From Pseudomonas sp. ACN8 (GTDB lineage Bacteria > Pseudomonadota > Gammaproteobacteria > Pseudomonadales > Pseudomonadaceae): a DNA stretch of 64,000 nucleotides. Both the position numbers and the translations under genes were made by a program. The stretch covers positions 1 through 64,000 of the forward strand of contig NZ_MRCS01000007.1 of NCBI RefSeq assembly GCF_002303925.1, in the 5' to 3' direction. The notes below the pieces were generated by a model. It saw only the letters and a list, made by a program, of their open reading frames with translations, was not told the origin of the DNA and did no database searches. Numbering within the stretch: position 1 is the stretch's first letter; each line of letters starts with the position of its first letter. Of the stretch, positions 18,150 through 27,487 are shown piece after piece.

Positions 18150-20384
18150 TTATGGGCTCGAAGGTGGCGGATCACGCCAGAAACGCCGTTCCTGGCGCAT
18201 TGACCACGGCGGCTCGAAGCGTCCCAGTTGCAGACGAATGGCACCCTGTTCGACGCTGTCGTAGATCGCCATTCCACGTTTTTGATAACGCGCGATGACC
18301 ATCGCATGCGGATGGCCAAACGAATTGCCCTGCCCGCGGGAAATCAGCGCACCTTTGGGTTGCAGAACATCCAATAGTGCATTGGACGACGAACTGCGAC
18401 TGCCGTGGTGTGGCGCCTGCAGCCAATCGGTGGGCACGGCCAGCGGGCTGTCCAGCAGGGCTCTCTCGGCGGCGGCATCGATGTCGCCACTCAACAGCAA
18501 CCGTTCGCCATTGGCCTCGATCAACAAGACACATGAATTCTGGTTGCTGTCGCCGGCCAACGGCCAGTGCCAGAGCTGAAAATCGACTTCATCCCAGGTC
18601 CATTGCCGACCGCTCTCACAGCTCCCGGCTTGCAATTGCGCTGGCAAGTCTGACGGTTCGCCACTGACCACCTGCTTCACCGGCAAGCCCCTGGCAACCG
18701 CCGGGGCACCGCCGGCATGATCGGCATGGGCGTGGCTGATCAGCATCATGTCGAGCCCCTTCACTCCCAGTTTGCGCAATGCCGGCAACACCACTCGTTC
18801 CCCTTGGTCGAGCTCACCGAAACGCGGTCCGGCGTCATACAGCAACGTGTGATGCCGAGTGCGCACCAGGATCGCCAGGCCCTGCCCCACGTCCAGTTGC
18901 CAGACTTCGGCCCTGCCCTCCTGCAACAACGGCCTGGGCGAAAAAACCAGCATCAACAGCATGGGCCAGCCTAACGGGCGCATCGGCAAGCCTCGCGGCA
19001 GCAATAGCAAAAAAGCACCAATGGCACCGATTATCCAGGCCCATAGCGGGACCGCCGCGGGCACCCACGCGGGAACCTGACCGGAGACGACCCCCAACGC
19101 CCTGAACCACCATTCGATCAGGCCGCCCGCCAGCCACAGCAATTTCTCACCCACGTATGGCACCGGCAACAACAGCGTCCCGAGCAATGCCGGTGGCAGG
19201 ACCACCAGACTGATCCAGGGCACCGCGAACAAATTGGCCAGCGGCCCGCTGAGACTGATCGGCAACCCCAGTGTCAGTAACAACGGACACAATCCGATTG
19301 CAATCAGCCACTGGGCACGGGTCCAGGTCTGCCACCAACGCCACGGCCCCAAACGTCCGCCGAAGGTCAGTATCAAGACTGCGACGGCCGCGAAAGACAG
19401 CCAAAAACCAGGCTGGAGACTCGCCAGCGGCTCCAGCAGCAAAATGCCGTTGAGTGCCAACAACAGTGGCCACCATGCACCGAGATGACGGAACCGCAGA
19501 CGCCACAACAACACCATTGCGATCATCAGGCAGGCCCGCCGCACCGGCACCTCGAAACCGGCCAGCATCCCGTAACCGAGCGCAGCGGCGAATGCCAGGC
19601 CACACGCCCAGGGCAACCATGGCAGACGGTTCGGCCATAACCCGAAGCGGGCCAGGCCGGCGATCAGCAGATACACGACGCCCGCCAGCAACCCGATGTG
19701 CTGCCCGGAAATCACCAACAGATGCACCGTGCCGGTGTCCTGCAATACCTGCCAGTCTTCGCGACTCAACCCGGCACCGTCCCCGAGCACCAATGCCGTC
19801 AGCGCACCGTTTCGCCCTTGGGCATCCACCGCCAGCAAACGCTGACGGATTGCATCGCGCCAGGCCCATCGCGCTGGCGCAAGGCGTTCGCCCTGCTTGA
19901 TTGTCCCGGTGGCCCCGATGCGTTGCGCCAGCAACCAGGCCTGGTAGTCGAAGGCCTGCGGATTGAGGAGCCCGACCGGGCGCTTCAACTTGACTGCCAG
20001 ACGCCAGCGCTCGCCGCTGTTCACCGGCGGCCCGCCATACCAGGCCAGACGCATTTGCCGCGGCAGCCGGGTACGTCGGGACTGGATATCGGTCAATTCG
20101 AATCGCACGACACCATCGTCATGCCGGGGCAAGCCCGTAACCCGCCCTTCGACCCAACGAGTTTCTCCGTCCAGCGCCGGCGGTAACCGATCATCGAGCG
20201 CCCACTGCGCATTCACGCAGGCCCAACTCAAGCCGAACAAGTAAAACGCCACCGGAAAAGTCCTGAACGGCAGCAACATCAAACCCGCCACCGGCATCGC
20301 CAACCACAACCAGACAGGCGGTAATGCCGGTAAAAAACGCAAGGTCAACAGACCCAACGCCAGCGCCATCATCCCTGTGCGCAT
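18150..20384 (-). CDS. comEC: DNA internalization-related competence protein ComEC/Rec2
   Basis: A 744-residue polytopic membrane protein that forms the inner-membrane channel for single-stranded DNA uptake. It has N-terminal hydrophobic helices and a DUF4131-like soluble part; a central Competence domain beginning near V-L-G-D-G-A-G-L-S with V-I-S-G-Q-H-I-G; many helices; and a C-terminal metallo-beta-lactamase domain with S-H-A-H-A-D-H-A-G-G and H-H-G-S-R-S-S-S. All parts are present without interruption. The start is the ATG at 20384 with AAGGAC 6 nt upstream, preferred to the TTG at 20411. Natural competence is not implied by this gene alone. Confidence 0.93.
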   Translation of the reverse strand: MRTGMMALALGLLTLRFLPALPPVWLWLAMPVAGLMLLPFRTFPVAFYLFGLSWACVNAQWALDDRLPPALDGETRWVEGRVTGLPRHDDGVVRFELTDIQSRRTRLPRQMRLAWYGGPPVNSGERWRLAVKLKRPVGLLNPQAFDYQAWLLAQRIGATGTIKQGERLAPARWAWRDAIRQRLLAVDAQGRNGALTALVLGDGAGLSREDWQVLQDTGTVHLLVISGQHIGLLAGVVYLLIAGLARFGLWPNRLPWLPWACGLAFAAALGYGMLAGFEVPVRRACLMIAMVLLWRLRFRHLGAWWPLLLALNGILLLEPLASLQPGFWLSFAAVAVLILTFGGRLGPWRWWQTWTRAQWLIAIGLCPLLLTLGLPISLSGPLANLFAVPWISLVVLPPALLGTLLLPVPYVGEKLLWLAGGLIEWWFRALGVVSGQVPAWVPAAVPLWAWIIGAIGAFLLLLPRGLPMRPLGWPMLLMLVFSPRPLLQEGRAEVWQLDVGQGLAILVRTRHHTLLYDAGPRFGELDQGERVVLPALRKLGVKGLDMMLISHAHADHAGGAPAVARGLPVKQVVSGEPSDLPAQLQAGSCESGRQWTWDEVDFQLWHWPLAGDSNQNSCVLLIEANGERLLLSGDIDAAAERALLDSPLAVPTDWLQAPHHGSRSSSSNALLDVLQPKGALISRGQGNSFGHPHAMVIARYQKRGMAIYDSVEQGAIRLQLGRFEPPWSMRQERRFWRDPPPSSP

Positions 20385-20519
20385 AAGCCCGTCCTTGAAA
20401 GTCCCTTGCAAGGCTTAGCCCACCCGTCGCGTGGGCGTCGTTATCAATTGTCACAAAGTCTGAATGGGCAGTTCATGGAATCCAGACATACTTGTCGCCT
20501 TGACCGACCGAGAAGCCTT

Positions 20520-21035
20520 ATGCCCCGGCGCTTATTCAAACGCTACATGCCAGACCCGATGAGCATCAGGGAACACAAATCCTTACGCTTTCTCGGCACG
20601 CTGCTGCATGACCCAAACCTGTGGCACCTCAACCGCCACTCCGTTGCCCGCGCCATGGCGGTGGGCCTGTTCGCTGCTTTCCTGCCGATCCCGCTGCAGA
20701 TGCTGCTGGCGGCAATCCTCGCCATCATCGTGCGCGGCAACATGCCGATTGCCGTGAGCCTGGTCTGGCTGACCAACCCGATTACCATGCCGGCCGTGTT
20801 CTTTTGCACATACCAGACCGGCGCCTGGCTGATGGATGTCCCTGCCCGGACGTTGCCGGACTCGCTGACCTGGGAATGGATCAGGGGCGAAATCTCGACC
20901 TTGTGGCAACCATTTCTGCTGGGCTCGGTAGTGACGGGGCTGGCACTCGGTGCACTGGCCTACTTTCTGGTCATGATGTATTGGCGCTGGTGGGTGGCCA
21001 GGCAGTGGAAGCGGCGCAAGAAGAGCCGGATGTGA
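20520..21035 (+). CDS. DUF2062 membrane protein
   Basis: A 171-residue DUF2062 protein starting M-P-R-R-L-F-K-R-Y-M-P-D. It has two or three hydrophobic segments (about residues 50-75, 85-100 and 130-160) and a very basic C-terminal tail (W-K-R-R-K-K-S-R). The family has no firm function. The conserved segment L-T-N-P-I-T-M-P, with a Pro-rich membrane turn, is visible. It is divergent from comEC across 135 bp, and a strong terminator follows. The frame extends upstream to 20406, but that part lacks family sequence. Confidence 0.88.
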   Translation: MPRRLFKRYMPDPMSIREHKSLRFLGTLLHDPNLWHLNRHSVARAMAVGLFAAFLPIPLQMLLAAILAIIVRGNMPIAVSLVWLTNPITMPAVFFCTYQTGAWLMDVPARTLPDSLTWEWIRGEISTLWQPFLLGSVVTGLALGALAYFLVMMYWRWWVARQWKRRKKSRM

Positions 21036-21041
21036 GCATGC

Positions 21042-21073
21042 AAAACGGCCTCCACTTGGGAGGCCGTTTTTTT
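21042..21073. terminator. Bidirectional intrinsic terminator
   Basis: AAAACGGCCTCC pairs with GGAGGCCGTTTT around a short loop. T7 follows on the plus strand and a T4 run on the minus strand. It serves the DUF2062 gene and probably also the convergent ABC transporter operon. Confidence 0.9.
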
Positions 21074-21090
21074 GCGGTGTCTGAACTAAA

Positions 21091-21116
21091 GCTATCGCGA
21101 GCAGGCTCGCTCCTAC
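21091..21116. repeat. Single REP element
   Basis: One copy of the arm seen in the REPINs at 8804 and 59260 (ATCGCGAGCAGGCTCGCTCC, then TAC), lying between convergent genes. No inverted partner is nearby, so this is a singlet. Confidence 0.85.
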
Positions 21117-21132
21117 AAGGGTTTGCTGCGGG

Positions 21133-21912
21133 TCAGGTACGCATCCCGCGGCCACTTACCAGCAACCGCGCACTACCGAGATACAGCACCACGGTCGCCA
21201 CCAGCATGAAGGCGATGGCCACGCTGATGCGGATATCCGAAACGCCCAGGATGCCGTAGCGGAACGCGTTGACCATGTGCAACACCGGGTTGGCCAGGGA
21301 CACGGTCTGCCAGAACGGCGGCAGCAAGGTGATCGAGTAGAAGACCCCGCCCAGGTAGGTCAGTGGCGTCAGCACGAAAGTCGGAATGATCGAAATGTCA
21401 TCGAAGTTGCGGGCAAACACGGCGTTGATGAAGCCCAGCAGCGAGAAGATCGTCGCGGTCAGCACCACCACCAGAATGGTCACGCCCAGGTGATGCACCT
21501 GCAAGTGGGTGAAGAACAGCGACAGCAGGGTCACGATGATCCCCACCATCAACCCGCGCAGCACACCGCCCAGGGTGTAGCCGATCAGAATGGTGTGCGG
21601 CGACAGCGGCGAGACCATCAGTTCTTCAATGGACCGCTGGAACTTGCTGCCGAAGAAACTCGACACCACGTTGCCGTAGGAGTTGGTGATCACCGACATC
21701 ATGATCAGCCCCGGCACGATGTACTCCATGTAAGTGAAGCCACCCATGTCGCCGATCTGCCGACCGATCAGATTACCGAAGATCACGAAGTACAAAACCA
21801 TGGTGATCGCGGGTGGCAGCAGGGTCTGCGGCCAGATCCGGGTGAAACGCCGGACTTCACGGTAAACGATGGTGTTGAGGGCAACGAGGTTGGGGCGCAG
21901 CTCGGAACTCAT
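21133..21912 (-). CDS. ABC-2 type transporter permease
   Basis: A 259-residue ABC-2 membrane subunit with six hydrophobic segments and the family segment L-G-G-V-F-Y-S near the fifth helix. It resembles YadH-type permeases, which pair with a YadG-type ATPase. The substrate is unknown; such two-gene exporters have been linked to lipid or drug export. The ATG at 21912 overlaps the ATPase stop by 4 nt (ATGA). It is the last gene of the unit, ending about 60 nt from a shared terminator and a REP. Confidence 0.92.
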   Translation of the reverse strand: MSSELRPNLVALNTIVYREVRRFTRIWPQTLLPPAITMVLYFVIFGNLIGRQIGDMGGFTYMEYIVPGLIMMSVITNSYGNVVSSFFGSKFQRSIEELMVSPLSPHTILIGYTLGGVLRGLMVGIIVTLLSLFFTHLQVHHLGVTILVVVLTATIFSLLGFINAVFARNFDDISIIPTFVLTPLTYLGGVFYSITLLPPFWQTVSLANPVLHMVNAFRYGILGVSDIRISVAIAFMLVATVVLYLGSARLLVSGRGMRT

Positions 21913-22841
21913 ACCGCCACCTTCGACAGATTTTTCTCCACCAGGGACACGAACAACTCCTCGAGGCGATTGGTTTTGTTACGCAGGCTCAGCACTTCGA
22001 TGTTCTGCTGCGCCAACTGAGTGAACAGCGCGGTGATGCCCATGGACTTGTCCACCTGGACTTCCAGGGTGTGGCCGTCGATCAGCCGGGACGGGTAGCC
22101 GAGCAACTGAGGCGCCACTTGCAACGTGTTCTTCATATCCAGCAGGAACGTTTCCACATGCAATTGGCTGAGCAACTGCTTCATGCTGGTGTTCTCGACG
22201 ATGATGCCGTGGTCGATGATGCCGATGTTGCGGCACAGCTGTTCAGCCTCTTCCAGGTAGTGGGTAGTGAGGATGATGGTGATGCCTTTCTGGTTCAGCT
22301 CGGTGAGGAAACTCCACATCGAGCGACGCAGTTCGATGTCCACCCCGGCGGTCGGTTCGTCGAGGATCAGCAGACGCGGTTCATGAACCAGCGCGCGGGC
22401 GATCATCAGGCGACGCTTCATGCCGCCGGACAATGAGCGCGACGGCACGTCCTTCTTGTCCCACAGGCCGAGCTGGGTCAGGTACTGCTCGGCGCGTTCC
22501 TTGGCGATTTTCGCCGGGATGCCGTAGTAGCCGGCCTGGGTCACAACGATGTCGAAGGTCTTTTCGAACTGGTTGAAGTTGAATTCCTGAGGCACCACGC
22601 CGATGGAGCGCTTGAGCTGCGCAGGATTCCTGTCCAGGTCGTGACCGAAGATATTCACCGTGCCGCTGGTCTTGTTCACCAGGGTCGAGAGGATGCCGAT
22701 GGTCGTGGATTTGCCGGCGCCGTTGGGGCCGAGCAAAGCGAAAAAGTCACCTTCGGCGACATCCAGATCGATACCACTCAGGGCCTGGAAACCGTTGCCG
22801 TAGGTTTTGGTTAGCTGCCGGATGGACAGAGCGGAACTCAT
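21909..22841 (-). CDS. ABC transporter ATP-binding protein (YadG-like)
   Basis: A 310-residue ATPase subunit. Walker A G-P-N-G-A-G-K-S-T-T is near residue 40, signature L-S-G-G-M-K-R-R near 140, Walker B L-L-I-L-D-E-P-T-A-G near 160, and switch His in T-T-H-Y-L-E-E near 193. The C-terminal 80 residues are the accessory region usual for ABC-2 partners. The start is the ATG at 22841 (M-S-S-A-L-S-I-R-Q-L); the longer frame to 22955 has no family sequence. It forms a homodimer driving the permease encoded downstream. Confidence 0.93.
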   Translation of the reverse strand: MSSALSIRQLTKTYGNGFQALSGIDLDVAEGDFFALLGPNGAGKSTTIGILSTLVNKTSGTVNIFGHDLDRNPAQLKRSIGVVPQEFNFNQFEKTFDIVVTQAGYYGIPAKIAKERAEQYLTQLGLWDKKDVPSRSLSGGMKRRLMIARALVHEPRLLILDEPTAGVDIELRRSMWSFLTELNQKGITIILTTHYLEEAEQLCRNIGIIDHGIIVENTSMKQLLSQLHVETFLLDMKNTLQVAPQLLGYPSRLIDGHTLEVQVDKSMGITALFTQLAQQNIEVLSLRNKTNRLEELFVSLVEKNLSKVAV

Positions 22842-22973
22842 ATCTGATTTACGCACCAAGAAGGGAAGAAAGGAGTAAGTATGGGCGGCGGCGAACAATA
22901 CAACCGCAGCGACCTGGCACAATGGTGCTTGTCGCCGCCACACAAGTACAGTCAAGCGTGTCGATAGTGAGTA

Positions 22974-23597
22974 TTAAGTCAACGCGGTCATGACCGCCTT
23001 TTGATACGCCGGACGCTGTTTCAACCGCGCGTACCAGGCTTCCAGATGCGGTTGCGGCGCACGTTCGATCGGCATCTCGAACCAGGCATAAATGAAACTG
23101 CCCAAGGGAACATCGCCCATGCCGATCTCGTCTCCGGACAGGTAGGGCTTGTTCGCCAACGCCTGATCGGCCATTGCCAGCAACGTCTCGCATTCCTTGA
23201 TCGCCGCCTTGATGGCAGGCCAGTCCTGTTGGTCTGCCGGGGTACGCAGCACGCCCCAGAACACCGTACGGAACGGGCCGGCAAAGCTTGAGGTGGTCCA
23301 GTCCATCCACTTGTCGGCAGTAGCGCGAGCCTTGAGATTGTTCGGGTACCAGGCCGTGCCGTCGGCATGCAAGGCCATCAGGTAACGCACGATGGCGTTG
23401 GATTCCCACAACACAAAACCGTCGTCTTCAATGACAGGCACGCGACCATTGGGATTCATGGCGCGGTATTCGGGCGTATCGACAACACCAAAGGCGCCAC
23501 CGGCATCGATCGCCTCGTAGGCCAGTCCAAGTTCTTCGGCGGCCCACAATGGCTTTCTGACATTCGACGAGTTTTTCCGACCCCAGATCTTCAGCAT
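22974..23597 (-). CDS. Glutathione S-transferase family protein
   Basis: A 207-residue GST. The N-terminal thioredoxin-like domain has the S-S-N-V-R-K-P motif near residues 10-16, where Ser/Asn substitutes for the catalytic Tyr in beta/theta-like GSTs; G-R-V-P-V-I-E is the cis-Pro loop, and W-E-S-N-A-I-V-R-Y-L follows. The helical C-terminal domain is complete. The substrate is unknown. It lies on the same strand as, and 43 nt after, the transglutaminase-like gene; a 132-nt gap separates it from the ABC ATPase gene. Confidence 0.92.
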   Translation of the reverse strand: MLKIWGRKNSSNVRKPLWAAEELGLAYEAIDAGGAFGVVDTPEYRAMNPNGRVPVIEDDGFVLWESNAIVRYLMALHADGTAWYPNNLKARATADKWMDWTTSSFAGPFRTVFWGVLRTPADQQDWPAIKAAIKECETLLAMADQALANKPYLSGDEIGMGDVPLGSFIYAWFEMPIERAPQPHLEAWYARLKQRPAYQKAVMTALT

Positions 23598-23640
23598 GAC
23601 CGCCTCTTTTTCGGTAAGTGGGCAGGCAGCATACGCCGGA

Positions 23641-24300
23641 TTAGCCGCGACTCAAATCGCTCTGCATGTCGCCCAGCAGCGGTTGCTGTTGCTCACCGAA
23701 CAGGTGGGGATAGCATTTTTCCAGGTGTTCGAAAAAGAACGCTTCAGGTACGTCGGCGAACTGGCCGTGATCGACGAGATACTCCATCAGCTTCTCGCCA
23801 TCGCGGTTGAAGGGATGAAAAACACTGTCGTTGATCCCGTCGAATTCCAGCGGCGCCACATTGAACAGATCGCAGAGTTTGCGGTTGAACGCTGGCGTCG
23901 CCTTGACCCAGCGATTCTGCAAATAGAACTCGGTGTAGCCGTGCATGGCGAACATGTCGCTCTTGAGCAATTCAAGCAGCCGTGGCGTCGACAGATGATT
24001 GCGCACATCCGCCAGGCCGATCCGCGCGGGAATCCCGCAATGCCGTGCCGCACCTGCCAGCAGCGTGGCCTTGGGCACGCAGTAACTCTCTCTGGCCGCC
24101 AGCGCATGACTGCCACGCAGGGTCTGCGGATCGCGACTGAATGTGTACGGGTTGTAGCGCACCGCTTCACGCACGGCGTAATAAAGACTGATCGCCTGCT
24201 CCAGCGGATCGCGACTGGCGCCACGGTGTTTTTCGGCGAACTCCACCACGGACGGATGGTCACTATCGATGAAGCGGCCGGGACTCAGATACTCGTGCAT
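23641..24300 (-). CDS. Transglutaminase-like domain protein
   Basis: A 219-residue protein with a transglutaminase-like cysteine protease core. The catalytic Cys is in A-R-E-S-Y-C-V-P-K-A-T-L near residue 84, preceded by S-R-D-P-Q-T-L-R-G-S, with candidate His and Asp further on (H-G-Y-T-E-F-Y and the following strand). The family includes proteases and amidases; the substrate is unknown. The ATG at 24300 has AGGAG 9 nt upstream. It is probably co-transcribed with the GST gene. Confidence 0.85.
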   Translation of the reverse strand: MHEYLSPGRFIDSDHPSVVEFAEKHRGASRDPLEQAISLYYAVREAVRYNPYTFSRDPQTLRGSHALAARESYCVPKATLLAGAARHCGIPARIGLADVRNHLSTPRLLELLKSDMFAMHGYTEFYLQNRWVKATPAFNRKLCDLFNVAPLEFDGINDSVFHPFNRDGEKLMEYLVDHGQFADVPEAFFFEHLEKCYPHLFGEQQQPLLGDMQSDLSRG

Positions 24301-24504
24301 GAGAATAATCTCCTGGGGAAGCCCCGAGTCTAGCGAGCGCGTCAGCACAGAGATAACGACGTTTCGGCCAAACTTGGGCGCTTTGCCGCTCGCTCGATGA
24401 ACGCTTTTCCCACGATTCCAATCACATCGTTACAACCAGCCTGATTCGCGGATGCCGTCTAAGCTCTGTGGGCTGGTTCGCCCTGGTTTCACGGAGGAAT
24501 GAAT

Positions 24505-26952
24505 ATGCTGCTGTTGTGGATACTGGTTCTGCTGGTCGGAATTGCTTATTTGGCCCACCGCCGCATCGCCCCGCTGCCTGCCTTGGTCATCGTGGCCGTC
24601 TATGTCGTGGCAATGGGCGCTTTCAGCCGTGCGCCGGGCTGGTTGCTGCTGGCTTTCTGGATCTTGATTGCCGCCGTCGCCGCGCCTTTGCTGCTGCCCG
24701 ATCTGCGCCGCAAATTGTTCAGCGCGCCGATGTTCAACTGGTTCCAGAAAACCCTGCCGCCGATGTCGCAAACCGAACGCGATGCCATCGACGCCGGCAC
24801 GGTCTGGTGGGACGGCGAACTGTTCAGTGGCCGTCCGGACTGGAGCAAACTGCTGTCCTATCCCAAGGCGCAATTGAATGAAGAGGAACAGGCTTTCATC
24901 GACGGCCCCACCGAAACACTCTGCGCCATGGTCAGTGAATGGCAGCTCGGTCAAACCATGGACCTGCCGCCGCAAGCCTGGACCTTCATCAAGGACAACG
25001 GCTTTTTCGCCCTGATCATCCCCAAGGAGTTTGGCGGCAAGGGCTTCTCCGCCTACGCCCACTCGCAAGTGGCGATGAAACTGGCGAGCCATAGCGGCGA
25101 CCTCGCCTCCACCGTGATGGTCCCCAACTCCCTCGGCCCGGCCGAACTGTTGCTGCACTACGGCACCGATGAACAACGCAATCACTACCTGCCACGCCTG
25201 GCACGCGGCGATGACATCCCGTGCTTTGCCCTGACCGGGCCTCTGGCCGGCTCCGACGCCGGCGGCATGCCGGACTCCGGGGTGATCTGCAAAGGTGAAT
25301 GGGAGGGCCAGGAAGTCCTCGGCCTGCGCCTGAACTGGGAGAAGCGCTACATCACCCTCGGCCCGGTGGCCACCCTCCTCGGCCTGGCCTTCAAGGCCTA
25401 CGATCCTGATCACCTGCTGGGCGACAACGAAGACCTGGGCATCAGCCTGGCGCTGATTCCGACTAACATCGCCGGCGTCGAGATCGGCCGCCGGCATCTG
25501 CCGTTGGGCGCCGCGTTCATGAACGGCCCGAACTCGGGCAAGGACGTGTTCGTTCCGCTGGACTTCCTCATCGGCGGTCAGGAGATGCTCGGCAAAGGCT
25601 GGATGATGCTGATGAATTGCCTGTCGGTCGGGCGTTCGATTTCCCTGCCGGCGGTGGGTACCGGCATGGCCAAGTTCACCAGCCTGGTCACGGGCCAATA
25701 CGCTCAGGTTCGCGAGCAGTTCAATGTGCCGATTGCCGCGTTCGAAGGCATCCAGGAAGCCATGGCCCGCATTGGCGGCAACGCCTGGATGATGGACGCC
25801 GCCCGCATGCTGACCGCCAACGCGGTCGATCTGGGCGAGAAACCGTCGGTGCTGTCGGCAATTCTCAAGTACCACCTGACCGAGCGCGCCCGCGACTGCA
25901 TCAGCGATGCCATGGATGTGCATGGCGGCAAGGCGATCATCATGGGGCCGAACAATTACCTCGGCCGCAAATGGAACTGCGCGCCGATTTTCATCACCGT
26001 CGAAGGTGCGAACATTCTCTCGCGCAACCTGATGATCTTCGGCCAGGGCGCAATTCGCTGCCATCCCTTCGTGCTCAAGGAAATGGCCCTCGTCGGCCGT
26101 GAAGACAAGGACCAGGCGCTCAGAGAGTTCGATGGCCTGCTGCTCAAGCACATCGGTTTTGCCGTGGGCAACGCCGCCAGTACGCTGGTGCTCAATCTCG
26201 GTTTCGGGCACCTGGAGCACACCCCGGGCGACAAACTCAGCCAGGGTTACTTCCGCGCCCTCAACCGTCAGGCCGCCGCATTCGCCCTGCTCGCCGACCT
26301 CAGCATGATGTTGCTGGGCGGTGCACTGAAACGCCGCGAACGCCTGTCCGCACGGCTGGGCGACGTACTGAGCAACCTTTACCTGGCGTCTGCCGCGCTC
26401 AAGCGCTACAACGACCTCGATTCACCGCAGTACATGGAACCTCTGCTGACCTGGGCCATGGAAGAAAGCCTGGGCCAGGCGGAACGGGCCATGGATGAGT
26501 TGTTGAATAATTTCCCGAACAAAATCGTCGGCTGTCTGTTGCGAGTGATCGTGTTCCCGTTCGGTCGCCGGCACAAAGGGCCATCGGACAAACTCGGTGC
26601 CGAAGTCGCCGGGGTGATTGGCCGCGCCAAGGGCGACCCGGCACTGGAGGAAGTGCTCCTGGGTTGCTACCGCCCGCAAGCGAGCGACGATCCGGTCGGC
26701 GCATTGCAACACGCCTGCAATCTGTTGAGCGCTGCACAGCCGCTGCAGAAAAAACTGCATGTGGCGCTCAAGAGTGGCCAGGTCAAACCGGTGGCCGGTG
26801 AGTCGGTGATCGATGCCGCCCTCGAGGCGGGTGTATTGCAGCCAGTGGAAGCCCAAACCCTGCGTGAAGCCGAGGCGGCCCGGCGCAAGGTGATCGATGT
26901 CGATGACTTTGACCAAAAGGCTTTGGCACTGGCCAAGGGAAAAGTCCGCTGA
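24505..26952 (+). CDS. fadE: Acyl-CoA dehydrogenase FadE type
   Basis: An 815-residue acyl-CoA dehydrogenase of the FadE length class, catalysing the first FAD-linked oxidation of fatty acyl-CoA in beta-oxidation. Residues 1-60 contain two hydrophobic segments, indicating membrane association. The central acyl-CoA dehydrogenase fold follows (C-F-A-L-T-G-P-L-A-G-S-D-A-G-G, then D-V-H-G-G-K-A-I), and the C-terminal DUF1974 extension, typical of FadE, makes up the last 280 residues. GGAGG sits 7 nt before the ATG at 24505 but only 1 nt before the ATG at 24499, so I choose 24505. No FadR-type operator was identified. Confidence 0.94.
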   Translation: MLLLWILVLLVGIAYLAHRRIAPLPALVIVAVYVVAMGAFSRAPGWLLLAFWILIAAVAAPLLLPDLRRKLFSAPMFNWFQKTLPPMSQTERDAIDAGTVWWDGELFSGRPDWSKLLSYPKAQLNEEEQAFIDGPTETLCAMVSEWQLGQTMDLPPQAWTFIKDNGFFALIIPKEFGGKGFSAYAHSQVAMKLASHSGDLASTVMVPNSLGPAELLLHYGTDEQRNHYLPRLARGDDIPCFALTGPLAGSDAGGMPDSGVICKGEWEGQEVLGLRLNWEKRYITLGPVATLLGLAFKAYDPDHLLGDNEDLGISLALIPTNIAGVEIGRRHLPLGAAFMNGPNSGKDVFVPLDFLIGGQEMLGKGWMMLMNCLSVGRSISLPAVGTGMAKFTSLVTGQYAQVREQFNVPIAAFEGIQEAMARIGGNAWMMDAARMLTANAVDLGEKPSVLSAILKYHLTERARDCISDAMDVHGGKAIIMGPNNYLGRKWNCAPIFITVEGANILSRNLMIFGQGAIRCHPFVLKEMALVGREDKDQALREFDGLLLKHIGFAVGNAASTLVLNLGFGHLEHTPGDKLSQGYFRALNRQAAAFALLADLSMMLLGGALKRRERLSARLGDVLSNLYLASAALKRYNDLDSPQYMEPLLTWAMEESLGQAERAMDELLNNFPNKIVGCLLRVIVFPFGRRHKGPSDKLGAEVAGVIGRAKGDPALEEVLLGCYRPQASDDPVGALQHACNLLSAAQPLQKKLHVALKSGQVKPVAGESVIDAALEAGVLQPVEAQTLREAEAARRKVIDVDDFDQKALALAKGKVR

Positions 26953-26968
26953 TCCCTTCAAGCATGTA

Positions 26969-27007
26969 AAAACGGGCGCGGGCGCTTTATACTCCCGCGC
27001 CCGTTTT
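26969..27007 (+). terminator. Perfect-stem terminator after fadE, with a -10-like loop
   Basis: AAAACGGGCGCGGG (26969-26982) and its exact complement at 26994-27007 form a 14-bp stem ending in T4, 16 nt after the fadE stop. The 11-nt loop contains TTTATACT, which resembles a -10 box. The ribosome-binding site of the next gene starts only a few bases downstream. Confidence 0.85.
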
Positions 27008-27026
27008 GCTCTTGAGGACTTATCTC

Positions 27027-27434
27027 GTGTCCAACATCGTTGCCGATCATCTCGTTTTACTCGACCACCTGCGCAGCATCCTGGTCGCCGTAGGTGAGGC
27101 CGAGCAGGTTCCCGAAGAAAGCCATGCCTTGTTCCTCGAGCGCTTCGACGAATTGCTGGCGTCACTGCCGATCGAGCCGATCGAAAGCCAATACCTGGGC
27201 CAGGACATCCTGACTCAAGTCATTTCCCGTTATCCGCAAATCGCCCACCTGATTCCACGGGATCTGCTGTGGTATTTCGCCGGTGACTGCCTGCACTACT
27301 TGTCCGATGAAGAAATCGACCTGTATCAGGCACTGGAAGAGCGTCGCTTCGAAGCCGAACAGAACGACGAACCTTTCGACTGGAACCAGGAAAAGCAGCT
27401 GCTGGCGCTGTCGAACCAGGACAGCAAGCACTGA
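27027..27434 (+). CDS. Conserved hypothetical protein linked to fadE
   Basis: A 135-residue acidic protein beginning V-S-N-I-V-A-D-H-L. I recognise it as the small gene that accompanies this fadE in pseudomonads, but no function is known to me. No signal peptide, membrane segment or cysteine motif stands out; it is predicted helical and cytosolic. The start is a GTG at 27027, with AGGA about 9 nt upstream. It lies between two strong terminators, so it may be a separate short transcript or receive read-through from fadE. Confidence 0.8.
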   Translation: MSNIVADHLVLLDHLRSILVAVGEAEQVPEESHALFLERFDELLASLPIEPIESQYLGQDILTQVISRYPQIAHLIPRDLLWYFAGDCLHYLSDEEIDLYQALEERRFEAEQNDEPFDWNQEKQLLALSNQDSKH

Positions 27435-27452
27435 TCTTCGATCAGTGATGCC

Positions 27453-27487
27453 AAAGGCCCGCATGCTTGAGCATGCGGGCCTTTTTT
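27453..27487 (+). terminator. Intrinsic terminator
   Basis: A perfect 14-bp stem (27453-27466 with 27471-27484, loop TTGA) followed by T6, 18 nt after the preceding stop. A second small hairpin (ACTGATC/GATCAGT) overlaps the stop codon itself. Confidence 0.93.

Noticed and set aside
24430..26220. A 596-codon antisense frame inside fadE
   Set aside because: It is a composition artefact of a GC-rich coding region; fadE itself has full-length family similarity.
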